A DNA stretch of 64,000 nucleotides from Gamarada debralockiae (taxonomy: Eukaryota > Ascomycota > Leotiomycetes > Helotiales > Hyphodiscaceae), in contig NXFV01001676.1 of NCBI GenBank assembly GCA_002803225.1, forward strand, positions 1 to 64,000, read 5' to 3'. Positions 22,480 to 33,832 of the stretch are shown here, piece by piece; within the stretch, counting starts at the first letter, position 1; each line of letters begins with the position of its first letter. Under the pieces are notes generated by a model. It was not told where the DNA came from, ran no database searches, and saw nothing but the letters and a program-made list of their open reading frames with translations. The translations under genes were made by a program, and so were the position numbers.

Positions 22480-24280
22480 TCAAACAAGCAAAACTTGGAA
22501 TCGCAAAGACTCCATCGCCGTCGTCCAATCTACCGCCTTGTCCTCTCCACCCTGGATTTCCCTCAATCTCCAACATTCCCGAATAACATCAAAAGCCTTC
22601 CAATAATTCCCCGGACACTTCGCATCCTCCCCCGCCGCTAGTACTAGATTCGTACAAAATGGCTCAATATCTCTAGAAGCCATACATCCAGTCACGCAAA
22701 AGGGCCATACCAAATTCTGCAGCAAGTGCGGCGCAGGAAGGTTACTTAATGCGGTGATAGTCATAGATACGCTGGCCTTTATTTCGGGGAGGTCGGGATG
22801 AGCCCCTGAAATGACGGTGTGTAGATATGTGAGTGCTGAGTAGGCGAAGATTCGTGTTATGAGCGAGGTGTGTCTGGTCGGGCAGGGTATGAGGGATTGC
22901 GTAGTTGGGATGGTCTGGCTGGCTAGTCCATTGTTCAAAAGTTTCTCGATTTCGGAACCTCGAGCGCTGAGTTCAACAACACTCAGTCTTCCGATCTTCT
23001 GCAAGTCGCGCTTCCATTCTTCTAGGAGAGAAATCTTAGCAATGAGGATCATAACCCAATTCTCGCAGCCCATCACTTTATCAAGCTCGATGTTACCAAT
23101 ATACTCGAAGTTGTTTTCCAGGAAGTGTTTCGAGCGAGTTGACGCACAGGAGATGATGTCGAACCAGGTAAATGTGCCGAGTAGGAAGTCGCATGCGATT
23201 TCGTCTACGTTGGGTGGGATGTCGCCTCGATCTATTCGCTCGGTGTACGATGCTGAAGCGCTTTTTGTGGAAATTCCCGATGTGTTTCGCGCTGCAGTAA
23301 GAGTGGGTATGATGGATGAGGCTGCTTTCAAATGTAGCTGCCATGAGTCCGTACCTCCTCGAAGTAACTTCACAGAAGCGGAGTGATTAGTCGATCCACA
23401 CACAAAGCTCAACCCCGATGAATAATTCATTCAGATCAAAACACACCTCGAAAGAAATCAATTGAATAATACAAGCAAGGATCTCAATATTCTCCTTCAG
23501 ACTCGCTTCCTTTTCACCATGATTAGAGGCAGAAATCTGTATCTGCAGCTCCTGGAAGGCAAGCGCATGGTGGCTTTTCATAGCTTCCCAATGATTGTTT
23601 ATGCATTGAGTTCGTCCCTTTCCCGTTTTCAGTATGACAGAGTGCATGTAGAATGCACCCAAAGCTAGCGCTGCATGATACAGTGGCTTCGTCCGTGTGA
23701 GAAGTGCCAGCAGCCAGCCACGACCTAGCTCAACGACAGGTGGAACGTAACAGTTGAATTGGAGTGGAAAGACATGGTCCAAGTAGTTCATGAGCAATGT
23801 TGATTCTTGGTCGTCGCGTCTTGGATTGGTATCTGAACCTCCGCTGTCTCCAAATGGTGTAAGAGTGGATAAATGTGTTTCTTGGCCCACAGAGCCATCG
23901 TATCCTGGGCTGAGAGAGATCGGAGATGATTGCAGAGCGGTCAACGGCGGTGAGGAATAGCTAAGGTTGGATATCATTGTCGATTCGGGCGACCAAGAAC
24001 TCCCATACATGGAAGAATGGCTACCGGTTGGAGTCGGTGGAGAGACCACGGGGCCAAGAGCTTTCCTCTGCTTGAGATTCTCTTTAACCTCGCGCTTCAA
24101 CTCATCGACCACTTTTCTTTCCTTCTCACCTCCGTCCATCCACTCAGGCTTTGGGCCGTATCCATGGCACGTAATAGTCCTCACATAGCATGCCTCGCAA
24201 ATCGGATACTTTTCGTCGCATTTCTTCTTTCGGATCCTGCAGGTCCAGCAACCGAATGTACTTCTTTCATGAGTCGGCAT
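22480..24280 (-). CDS. Zn2Cys6 transcription factor with fungal-specific (Fungal_trans_2-like) domain
   Basis: Two exons, 23447-24280 and 22480-23367, give 573 residues. The binuclear zinc cluster lies at residues 11-38 (C11, C14, C21, C28, C31, C38; CX2CX6CX6CX2CX6C). A Ser/Pro-rich linker covers residues 70-165, then an alpha-helical regulatory domain starts near YLDHVFPLQFNCY. The intron (79 bases, GTGTGT donor) restores LISFELLRGGTDSWQLHLKAA, a characteristic motif of this family. It is divergent from the GST gene 656 bases away, an arrangement common for a regulator and a detoxification target, but no binding site was demonstrated. Confidence 0.9.
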
Positions 24281-24936
24281 CGTTTAAGTGGCCCTTGAAC
24301 GAAAGCGATACGAAACGAGTGACGCAGGTAAATTTCTGCTTCCAAAATGGTCAAAATTTCTCATTCAAGTTGAGAAATTCAGTGGAGAGGGATCGATGGT
24401 TGCGTTACCGCAGACCCCTGTTCATTGCCGCCGTGCTAATGCACACCCCTGTCGCTTACCCCTGTCGCTTACCGCCCGCCGTGCTACTCCAGGGCGCAGC
24501 AACTGACAAAGCCGATTTTTCAGACGTGGTAAGTGTTCGACTGTCAAAACTGCATAGGCTTTTCTTATCTTGGCATAACTCCTTTCCACTTGCCAATAAA
24601 ACTTATCCTGACAAATCGAACTCGAGTCAGGAACAATGAGAGATCGGTGTAGAGAGTAGCTCGTGCTGGGAGACTCAGGTCAGAAGTGAGTACCGCGCGT
24701 ACTCTCTTTACATGAAGCTCTCATATTACTCCGTATTTAGCATGGCGGTAAGAGACATGGATACATACTCGTCTCTAGACTTTGGAAACTGTGGAAGAGA
24801 TTTGAATGCAAGCCTTACACTGCGAGTCCGAGATCTATTTAAGACCTCTCCCCTCCCATCATGAAAATGCATCAACGATCCATCTTCATCTCCAACTTCT
24901 ACATCTCTCTTACTTAAAATAATTCTACTTGCCAAA
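24281..24936. promoter_or_regulatory. divergent promoter region between Zn2Cys6 regulator and GST
   Basis: This 656-base interval contains a local duplication near 24440-24480, where the 12-base CCCCTGTCGCTTACC-like segment occurs twice in tandem. Promoter function is inferred from the flanking starts. No clear CGG half-site pair was identified. Confidence 0.35.
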
Positions 24937-25762
24937 ATGGTTCATATCATCGGTTCACCCCTATCTACTTGCACAAAACGTGTGCTTATGGTGTTGCATG
25001 AGAAAGGAGTCAACGACTTCACGCTCTACGCGCCAGATGTCATGGCTGGGGAGCACAAGGTCGACGCTCCTGCTCCAGGAGAGTAAAATCGTGCAGGAAT
25101 ACTGACAGACTTTGAACAGAAACCTGCCCACACAGCGAAGCAGCCTTTTGGCATGATTCCAGTCCTTGAAGACGATGGATTTACCCTTTTTGGTATGCAG
25201 CTCCCTATTGCCATTCCCAACATCCTGAAATTGAAGCTGACTTCCAGATACAGAGTCGCGTGCTATTTGCAGATACCTTGCAGCCAAATATAACGGGCAG
25301 GGCACAAGCTTGATCCCCGACCCCAAAGATCTCAAAGCCACTGCTCTCTTCGAGCAATGGGCTTCGGTCGAACTCACAGATTTCGATTGCTTCGCCACTG
25401 AGCTCGTGGCGCAGAAGGTGTTCGGCAGGTCTGTCACTCTCCTCTCTTATCCCTCAAACTCCCGCTCACGCAGCCACAGGTACCGGGGTCTCGAGCCTAT
25501 TCCAGAAGTTGTGAACACTGTGACCAAAAAGCTATCCGACAAGCTAGATATCTACGACCAGATCTTGGCTAAGCAGAAATACATGGCCGGAGACAAGTTC
25601 TCGCTCATTGACATATTCTATATGCCGTATACGAGGAAATTGTTTGAAGCTGGTGATGGAGCGCTCATTGAGAGCAGGCCAAACGTGAAGGCTTGGTGGG
25701 AACGAGTCTCTGCCAGAGAGAGCTGGAAGAATGAGCTTGATGTTGAGGCTCATAAAGCTTGA
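24937..25762 (+). CDS. glutathione S-transferase
   Basis: Four exons: 24937-25059, 25120-25192, 25248-25428 and 25480-25762, giving 219 residues. The thioredoxin-like N-terminal domain has GSPLSTCTKRVLMVLHEKG and, after joining, KQPFGMIPVLEDDGFTLFDTESRAI with the cis-Pro and the ES pair that binds glutathione. The C-terminal helical domain contains KQKYMAGDKFSLIDIFYMPY, the conserved N-capping Asp motif. The arrangement is that of phi/theta-like fungal GSTs that conjugate glutathione to electrophiles. The first donor (GTCGAC) is weak; a GTAAAA donor 25 bases later is an alternative that would shift the junction. Confidence 0.92.
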
Positions 25763-26835
25763 GTTTCCATGGTTGCAAGACTTGGTTAATCGTTCAAACG
25801 CTTCAACGTTCACTTACTAGACGTCATGTGTATGTTTTCAAATATCCTGTTTTCATTATCACTTAACTGCAGATGAATGACATGACCCCGTGAAAAACAA
25901 CGAATCCCGTCAATCCCTATCTATGCTCAAACACCATTCACTCCTTCACTCCTTCATAGCTCTAAGAATGTCTCCATTCGTCTCCTCAGTTGCACTGAAT
26001 GGCGTATTAGCCGCTGTGTTAACAGGTGCCAACGAATGCTCTTTGCTCGGGACCGCGATATCGACGGGCAGAGCCCCCAGCTACTGCGGCGGCGTACGGC
26101 GTTACAATCTTTACTGGATCAAACAATGTGGATGAGCAGGTATACGAAGAGCTTAGGAAGAGCTTAGGACCGTCAATGAAAGCTGACGTGTCAAATCTTG
26201 GAGCTCTTACCGAAATTTGGCTTGATTTGGGGAGCTGTTTCGTGACCCTTTCTGGGGAATCCTTGGGGCGGCTGTCGGGCGTTGGTGACTGAGTGAGTTA
26301 GCAAAACGTGGAAGAAAGAGTTGAGGAAGTAGCAGCTTACTATGAGCGGGTTTGACTTGAGGTGCGTTGTTTAGTCCGCCGCTTGGGTTTGTGACCTTGG
26401 AGAATTAGCTTTGCTGAAAGGGAATGAACGAGTTAAATAGCTTGCTGTGGGCAGGTTTTACTTGAGTAGCGGTCTCATGACCTGTTAATTTCTGCGAGGA
26501 CATGCTTGGTGCAGCAGGTTTTAGAGTTCTCGTTGATTGTGAATTCTCGGTGGATTTAGGTATTTGGTATTGTGATATCGAGGGAAGCAACGTTCGTGAA
26601 AGCTAAATTGGAAAGCTAAGAAGAGGATGGATCTTGTAAGTATTCGACCATTAATAGTGTTTTAGGAATTCTCAGATTTTATGAATCGTCACGATAAATG
26701 AAGACTGTGAATCACACTTGGGGATCACGACTCGACAAAGCCCATGAATTAGTGACTCTACAGAGTACATTACAAAACTGACGACAACACATTAGAATAC
26801 CAGTACATAATGTCATACGTTCTTGCAATCCTTCC
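25763..26835. other. intergenic, no gene recognised
   Basis: Short frames at 25890-26135, 26026-26292 (plus) and 26405-26590 (minus) show no family features. Between about 26330 and 26530 a loosely repeated G-rich phrase ending TTTGACTTGAG or TTTTACTTGAG occurs twice. Nothing else recognised. Confidence 0.4.
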
Positions 26836-28247
26836 TCATTCAGTTTTGCTTTTCTTCTTGGGCGACGAAGCCTCCATTCCTTCTATAGCCTGCTCCAACT
26901 CATCTTCCGTGTATTCATCGTGGATTCGCTTCTTTCCAGGTCGGATGGAACTGTGCGAATCAGATTTGGCGTTCAAGTAGGCCGCGGACGTTGATGATTG
27001 TTGAGCAATTGGCTGATTACTCGAGTTCATTTTATCTTGGGGGCCTATGCTGAAGGGCTGATGATCACTAGGACGATGGTTACTCAAGCTGGCTTGGCCA
27101 CTTAGGAATCCTACTGAAGAAGGAAGAGCAACAGGAGAGCCCCTCAAGTTGTCTTGGCTTGCGGAAGACATGCCAGATGGCTGAGAGCCGACCGGTTGGC
27201 TGCCGTTCGGGTTCGCTTTTGAGGGTACGGAAGGCAATGGATGAGAGCCAGCAAAACCATTCGAGATTGGTTGGCTGATGAGAAGCAAGTCAGGCGATTG
27301 ATAGCTGATTGATTGGTAGCCGTTCGGGTTGGCCAGATCACTTGAAGGTACGACGCGCGGTGGTGGAGTATCAATAGGAGTATTCAAGCTGGTTTGGTTA
27401 CTCCTAGGTATGCCAGATGTATGATAGAGGAGCGTCTGGAAGGCATCGACGTTAGCAGGGCCGTTCGACAAACTATATGCATGGGGTGCCGTCGTGGGAT
27501 GGTACTGTTGAGGTTGAAATTGATGCCATCCATGATACTTTGGAAGCAGCCAGGGTGGTGCTGCAACTAATGGTCCTCCAAAGATGGTGCCAGCGGAGTG
27601 ATTTGGTGCGACAGCATTCTGAATTGAGAGATTGTTATGAGCTTGAGAAGGTTGGTTTAGCTGGGGAAGCGGGAGTGCAAGAAACAGAGGAGAGAGGCTT
27701 TTGGTGGATGTAGCAGTGTGTAGGTCGTTTCTAAATGCAGAGAGAGTATTTGGTTGGGGAGGGGCCGTAGTCGACGGAGGCGAAGGCGTTGGGTGGGGAC
27801 TTCTTCCACGCCGCGGTGGAGTAAAGGAAAAAGGTCTTTCACGATATGACGTGCCTGCAGCAACGAACTTCACTTCCTCGACGTCAACTTCCGGTTCTTC
27901 GATGGTATACGGATTTCGTGTTGCTTGAAAGGTAAGTAACTCGCCAGCTTCGTGGAGCAATGAGACATCGCGGGTCCTCTCCGATTCTTCGAGTAGTTGA
28001 CGAATTCTCGCTCCATTCACAGAATTATCATAAAGCTCCTTGGGTCTTCCACCAGATTCTCGAAGTGGCAATTCAGCCAGCGCGCGATGCTCGAAGGCTG
28101 GATTTCATTAGCTAAGGTTCTGCACGCTTTAGAAGGCGAATAGAACGCCTTACCAGTAGGCTCACGACCATACATCTCCTCGATCTCTTCAATACGGGAG
28201 TATAACGTGCGATACTTCCTGACTTTCTTTGCTTCAGGTTCAGCCAT
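26836..28247 (-). CDS. proline/serine/glutamine-rich hypothetical protein, probably nuclear
   Basis: Two exons, 28154-28247 and 26836-28097, give 451 residues. The start is the ATG at 28247 (MAEPEAKKVRKYRTLYSRIE). An N-terminal helical region (residues 1-90, with IEEIEEMYGREPTG and LLEESERTRDVSLLHEAGEL) is followed by a long low-complexity Pro/Ser/Asn/Gln-rich middle. Short repeats in it show tandem variation of a NPNGSQPVGSQPSG-like phrase. A basic C-terminus (PGKKRIHDE and SPKKKSKTE) looks like a nuclear localisation signal beside an acidic patch (DEYTEDELEQAIEGME). I do not recognise a named family. It may be a chromatin or transcription-associated fungal protein. Confidence 0.8.
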
Positions 28248-29868
28248 GGTGATGAGCAAAAGCGATTGAGAAAAGGAAGGATAAAGGTGACTGTTGCGAA
28301 TGAGCAAGGGCGGATTGAGCGCTTATATTGCGATCGAAGTTCTTCAATCATTCAAGGAAGAATAACAAAGTTGCAATTGCAATGAAGCTGGGCAATGAAT
28401 CGATTTGAGATTTGGCAAGTCGAGGGAATGGGAAACTGACCTGGAGTCCTGACTGGCGGAGGCTGTGTCATGGGGGTTCGGTTGTTGATGTGCACATATA
28501 TTCAAATAATCAAATGTTGGATCGATTCCGAAGGGGACTTTAGATCCTTTGCGAGACCCGGTACTCACTTCTGGGTGAGAGGATTATGAGCCCTCGGAGG
28601 AGAACGGCGAAAGCTGTTACATTAAAAAGTTAGATGAAAGTCCTTCGGACTGGCTTTCCTTACGGGGTATATTCATTGTTTTTTTCAATTTCATCCTCCT
28701 CAAATTTTGCTTTCTTGATATTTTTGGTCCGCGTATGACCGTGAATCAACAGCAAAGCGAAGCGGCCGCCGACGGTGATGTAGCGACAGCATATCAAATA
28801 CCAAAAAAAAATCCACAAGTTAACTATTTTTATTCAAACTATAACTGGTATTCTCTAAATTAACCACTTGAAATAAATGAACGGATTTTTACCATCTGGT
28901 GTCCCAGATTTCGCGGTTGCTGGATGTCTTCTCAAATTAACTTCAAGCAACTTGACTTTACGTGATCCAGCACCTTTTATTTCAAGTCTTGTCATCCGTG
29001 ACAACAAGTGTTTGTATCCTTCAGATATGGAAGACTAAGAGCCAAAATTCACTGCTGGATTAAAGTTCTCCAAGAGCAGTATGAAAACTTGTTCAACATA
29101 ATTATCTTGCCTTGATGGAGTACTTGGCGCTGTGCTCGAGCTTAACAATAATTCCGGACGTCAAGGGATAAGGGGGACCTCTTCAATGCTGGATCCTCAC
29201 CATAGGCGGTGGGGTGTGCGAGGTGCAAAATGATAGAACTCAATTCAACATTGGACAACGAATATAAGCCAGAGAAGACATAACCGATACCACTGAGCAC
29301 AATATGATGGCCCAACGCCTTCTTCTGAACCTGTTCATTGGAATCCAGTGTATGTGATAGTTACAATTCAGACTACATGTGCCTAAAGTTCGGCGACCAT
29401 ACGGATGACACGAATCTGAGAAGACCTGACTAGCAACAACGCGATATTTGACAGTTTAACAGAGCTCCCAATCCTAGCAAATACACAGCAGAGAGCTGAT
29501 GATCTTTAAGACCGCAAAATTGGCTTCCGGTACGTGGAATCGATGTGGTCCGTACTGGGAAGGCTTCAGCAAAGAAAGGAAGAGCTCAACAAAGTCAAAG
29601 CGGTCCATTCAATAAATAACATGTACAAGAACGACTAGTCCTAGATGTGTAAAGCTGTATTCGCAGTAATGGCTTGTTTGAAAGACGTTGTGTTGAAATC
29701 AGAATATCTGAAGGTTGGAGTGTGAAAGTGTGGTTGAGGAAAAGTCCAGGTCGGAATTTTTTTGAGCGAGATTGATAAGATTAGATCTGCACTAAGCCTT
29801 GAATCATCAATTTTCTGTCAATCCCAGCCTCAACTCAAAGCCGTGCATACTACGGCCTTCATGTCGAA
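28248..29868. other. intergenic, no gene recognised
   Basis: About 1.6 kb with only short open frames. The first 300 bases are the leader of the minus-strand gene. The remainder is AT-rich with an A-run near 28803-28811. No RNA gene, inverted repeat or protein remnant was recognised. Confidence 0.45.
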
Positions 29869-31639
29869 ATGGGGAAAGGCACAGATAAACTTTACGTGAG
29901 TTTCTTCTCCTTCTCCCTGCCTAAACATCTCATACTGACATCCACAATAGATCACCCATTCCGAGTGGTCCTCCTCCGACGCCTACTCTGCGAGCGCCGG
30001 CTCCAACGTCTCTCTCAAAGCCCCCTCCGGCTCCTTCAAGCGCCTCCCCTTCAACTTCTGCGCCGCCTCTCTCCAACCGTTCTCCCATCCCGTTTGCACA
30101 GCCGAAGGCACGATCTTCGACGTCGAAGTCATATCTGCGTGGCTAGAGAAACACGGCACCAATCCCGTCACCGGTCTCCCTCTCAAAAGTAAAGATCTCA
30201 TAAAGTTGAACTTTGCGCGGAATGGAGACACAGACGCTCATGATGGAGGCGGAGGGGCTGGCGAGGGGAAGGGGGAGATGGTCGATCCGGTTACGTTTAA
30301 GGTCTTCACGGATAATACACATATTGTTGCCATAAGACATGGGAGTGAGGCGAATGTTTTTGCATGGGAGACGGTGGAAAGATTGAATGTTAAGGCGAAG
30401 ATGTGGAGGGATCTTGTTGATGACAGGGAATTCGGGCGATCAGACATCATCACATTACAAGACCCGCAGAATATCGAAAGCAGAGACTTGAGCAAATTCA
30501 AGTTCTTGAAGGAGGGCGAGAGTGTACTTACCAAAGAGCAAGAAGAGGAGAGATCGAAGGGCAGCGTGAATATTGATGCCCTAGGACGGGTGGGGGAGAA
30601 GGTTTTGAGGGCCAAGGAAGCGGTTGAGAAAGCCAGGAGACAGAGAGAAGCGGGCGGTGATGTGAATCGTTCCAAGGTGTTGACCAAAACTGGACAAACA
30701 AACACAGCACCCAAGCCCTCGATGCTGCAGGAGAAGAAACTCGCCTATAACGCAGCACAATACACAACCGGCCGTGCAGCAGCCTCCTTTACCTCAACTG
30801 GCCTGACACCGGAAACAAGCGGCGAGCGCGCACTCCTCAGCGACGAAGAATACATGCTTCGCCCAAAGCGCGTGAAGATCAAAGGCTACGCACGCATCGA
30901 AACGAATCTCGGCTCCCTCAACATCGAATTACAAACCGAAACTGCGCCTCGAGCAGTCTGGAACTTTGTTCAACTAGCGAAGAAGGGATATTATAATGGC
31001 GTCGCTTTTCATAGGAATATCAAGAATTTCATGATTCAAGGAGGAGATCCGACGGGGACGGGGAAGGGCGGACAAAGTATTTGGGGGAAGAACTTTAACG
31101 ATGAGTTTGATGGGCCGTTGACGCATGATGCGAGGGGGATTATGAGTATGGCCAACAAGGGCAAGAACACGAATTCGAGCCAATTTTTCATCACTTATAA
31201 ACCCGCCAAACATCTTGACCGGAAGCACACCATATTCGGACGGGTAGTAGGCGGGTTGGATGTGTTGCAGAAGCTGGAGAATGCGCCGGTTGATGGAAGC
31301 GATAGGCCACTTAAGGATATTGTGATGGAGAATGTGGTTGTCTTCGTGGACCCGTTCGAGGAGTTCCAGAAGCAGAAACGGGAGAAGGATGCGGCGGAGA
31401 AGGCAAAGGCGGATATCATGAAGCAGGGTGGAACTGAGGACGACAAGACGACTTGGACGGGGAAACGCATAAGGGGTGATGGGACGGTGGTGCAAAATGA
31501 ATCGGCTGGAGGTGTGGGGAAGTATTTGAAGATACCAGCTGATAGCAGTAATGGGAAGGTGGTGGAGGACGAGGCGTACGAAGAGCCGGCTAAAAAGAAA
31601 ATTAAGTCGGGAGGATTCGGCAATTTCGATAGCTGGTGA
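29869..31639 (+). CDS. CYP8: U-box peptidyl-prolyl cis-trans isomerase (CYP8/PPIL2-type cyclophilin)
   Basis: Exons 29869-29895 and 29951-31639 give 571 residues. The N-terminus MGKGTDKLYITHSEW is diagnostic for this family. A U-box covers about residues 35-110 (PFNFCAASLQPFSHPVCT then EVISAWLEKHGTNPVTGLPL). A cyclophilin domain lies around residues 310-465 with GVAFHRNIKNFMIQGGDPTG, GIMSMANKGKNTNSSQFFIT and KHLDRKHTIFGRVV. The Trp of cyclosporin-sensitive cyclophilins is His here (HLDRKH), as is common in this subfamily, so cyclosporin binding should be weak. A lysine/acid-rich tail ends KIKSGGFGNFDSW. Human PPIL2 associates with spliceosomes and has ubiquitin-ligase activity. An overlapping ATG at 29861 is out of frame. 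Confidence 0.95.
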
Positions 31640-31659
31640 GAAAGAAGCAGAAAGATGCA

Positions 31660-31980
31660 TAGGAAAATTAGAGACAGGTCCATAAGAGTACAACGCTCCT
31701 CGATCTGTAGGGCATCATCTTCTGGATACACCGACAGGAATTCTTCATTTATCGAAGCAAAGATTTGAGTGAAGCCGATATGGACAGGCCTCCCTGCAGC
31801 GATTGTATCGTCAAAGAGAGCAGCTATCGCCTCTCCCAGATTAGAGGAACACAATCGATCCCTTCGAATAAGAGGAAGTCGATGCGATGGGTAGTCTTGA
31901 ATCATAGTATCGTAGAGTATAATCAAGAATTCAAAATTGTCAAAACTGTCAACAAGCTTACTTATGTGCTAATACCAAGG
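31660..31980 (-). CDS. possible hypothetical protein segment (partial or decayed)
   Basis: A minus-strand frame with protein-like composition covers about 31690-31950 and reads DSFDNFEFLIILYDTM, then HRLPLIRRDRLCSSNLGEAI, AALFDDTIAAGRPVHIGFTQ and EEFLSVYPEDDALQIEERC. It has no convincing start: upstream, in another frame, is the related-looking PKYYDLKYLGIST. The 3' part runs into the convergent cyclophilin gene. It may be an exon of an unknown gene or the remnant of one. Both ends given here are approximate. Confidence 0.25.
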
Positions 31981-33832
31981 TACTTGAGATCGTAGTATTT
32001 AGGCAAACGAAGTTGATCTTTCCAATAGACGTCGAATCACAAGACATCTTGTTATAACGAGAACGCCCGTCTGTATGACAGCTGTCAGGCTAGGATAACT
32101 AAGATAACTCCCAGATTTAGCAATTTAGATTGCAAAGGTCCAGACTGTTCTTCAGGGTACTTTGCAACTGTCAACTCAACATGAAGGAGTTGACCACGAT
32201 AAAGAAATTAACAACGGCAAAGGGATCGGCAATGAAGATTGTGAGTGCACCACAAAGGCTCCCCGAATTCTATATAGCCATACCCCAAACAAACTCTTTC
32301 CTGCAAAACTTCAGTGACAAAGCAGCAGCTCCCTGATCTCTCCTCTCCCAGTCACTCCTTCACCCAATCAACCACATGTGCGACACTGATTTAGACGACA
32401 CGGAAGGGGAATTCTCCTTGCTTTTATAGGTTACAAATATCTATTGACCGACTGTCGGCTATCGTGGGAATCTCGCCACGGAAATTACCTCGCCATAGGC
32501 TGAAATTAAGAATCCCCGTCCGGAGACAGCATGCAGAAAAATAATTGCTATTCGTAAAGATTCCAACACGGAAGATTAGACCCCCATGAACTAAGAAATC
32601 AAAAGAACTCTCAAGCTTCTAGTGATAGTGCGGCTGTGGTAAGTGGTACTGGGCTTTGGTGTTCGTTGTCAGGAACAATGGACCATTGATATAGGTTTGA
32701 GCCGCGCTCGAAATAGCATTCTTCTTCAATTCACTAAGTTGAAAGATTGTTGTACGCTACATTGTTTCTGCCAAAAACTTCCTTTCAATTCCCTGGCTGC
32801 CATCTTTGTTTAAAGGAGGCCCCGAGAGGGAAGCCTCCTGTAGGCCTAATGCCGCAGGCACTACTGAAAATGCCTTAACCTCCTATTATTTCGATGAGAT
32901 AGGAACGATCTCACTCCCGACAATACTGTTTGTAACCCCTGAACTTTACTGCGTGTTTGACTTAAACGCCTTGCTCCTGAAAAAGTCCCCAGATATCTGT
33001 CGCCCGACAGTCGTGAAGGTCTCGACAACGAGAATTTAACTCGATGCTGATTTTGGGAATCACTTGGCTGATGAGCAGGTTCGGGGACAGAAACTGGAAT
33101 GGTATTTAGAAGGGATTTGGATTGCAGAGGGATTGCAGAGGAGCATCGTGGCTGACAGCTGTATCTTGGCTGTCAAAGTTGACATCCTGGGAGAATTTCC
33201 CTTTTGCTGCTTGGGGCCTTCTGATCGTCTTGTTAATATAGTGCTGTCATAAGACTAAGGAGGGAATGCGGAGTTTAGGGAATGCTGAAATCCGGCGACT
33301 CGTGTTGAGTCGTCGTTGCTTTTGGTAGCTCAGAAGTACTCTCTCTGGGCAATGACCCCGAGAGTAAGTCATTTGAGGACTTTGGGTATTCGGGTCTTTC
33401 TTGGAGATGGTTTCATTTCGTACTAGAGTTCCAGCCTCTGAATTTCCGTCGGCCGACTATCGATACTAGTGAAAACCTCGACAACGACGATTAAATCGTG
33501 GGAATGCCTTCCGCGGGTGGAAGAAAGTAATTCCTTGATCGTCCAGGACGAATCAACAATTGTGACAGAGGTCAAAGCCACCCTCGAATCAGTATATCTT
33601 GAAAGGCCGTCGTACACCTTGTGTTTTGGTGGTAGGATTGTGTTGTGTCTGGCAGAAAAATGCTGAAATTCAAACGGGAATCTTAAAGAGTTCACTAAAA
33701 CCGTGTGTTGTTGAAATAGCTTAATTTTCCGATTGTCTTGGGGTGATGACTTCACAACGATCCCTGATTGTACACTGAGGGGCAGTCTTGTAACTGAATG
33801 GGTAGCTGAGTGGTAGAGTTCCAGCCCACATG
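31981..33832. other. gene-poor interval with degenerate repeats
   Basis: No supported gene. It contains two diverged copies of a segment of about 50 bases (near 32998-33048 and 33447-33499, both with CTCGACAACGA), a related piece near 32449-32472, and several short GC-rich palindromic pieces. It looks like relics of old repeats. A tRNA box-A-like TAGCTGAGTGG is at 33803-33813. Confidence 0.4.
32998..33499. repeat. pair of diverged direct repeats about 450 bases apart
   Basis: The copies at about 32998-33048 and 33447-33499 align with small gaps. They share GTCG-CCGAC, GTGAA and CTCGACAACGA followed by an A/T-rich stretch and TCG. The similarity was seen by eye and the ends are approximate. 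Confidence 0.45.

Noticed and set aside
22859..23386. 175-residue plus-strand frame
   Set aside because: Antisense to the second exon of the Zn2Cys6 gene.
30974..31693. 239-residue minus-strand frame
   Set aside because: It is antisense to the cyclophilin domain of the CYP8-like gene and has no protein-like features of its own.
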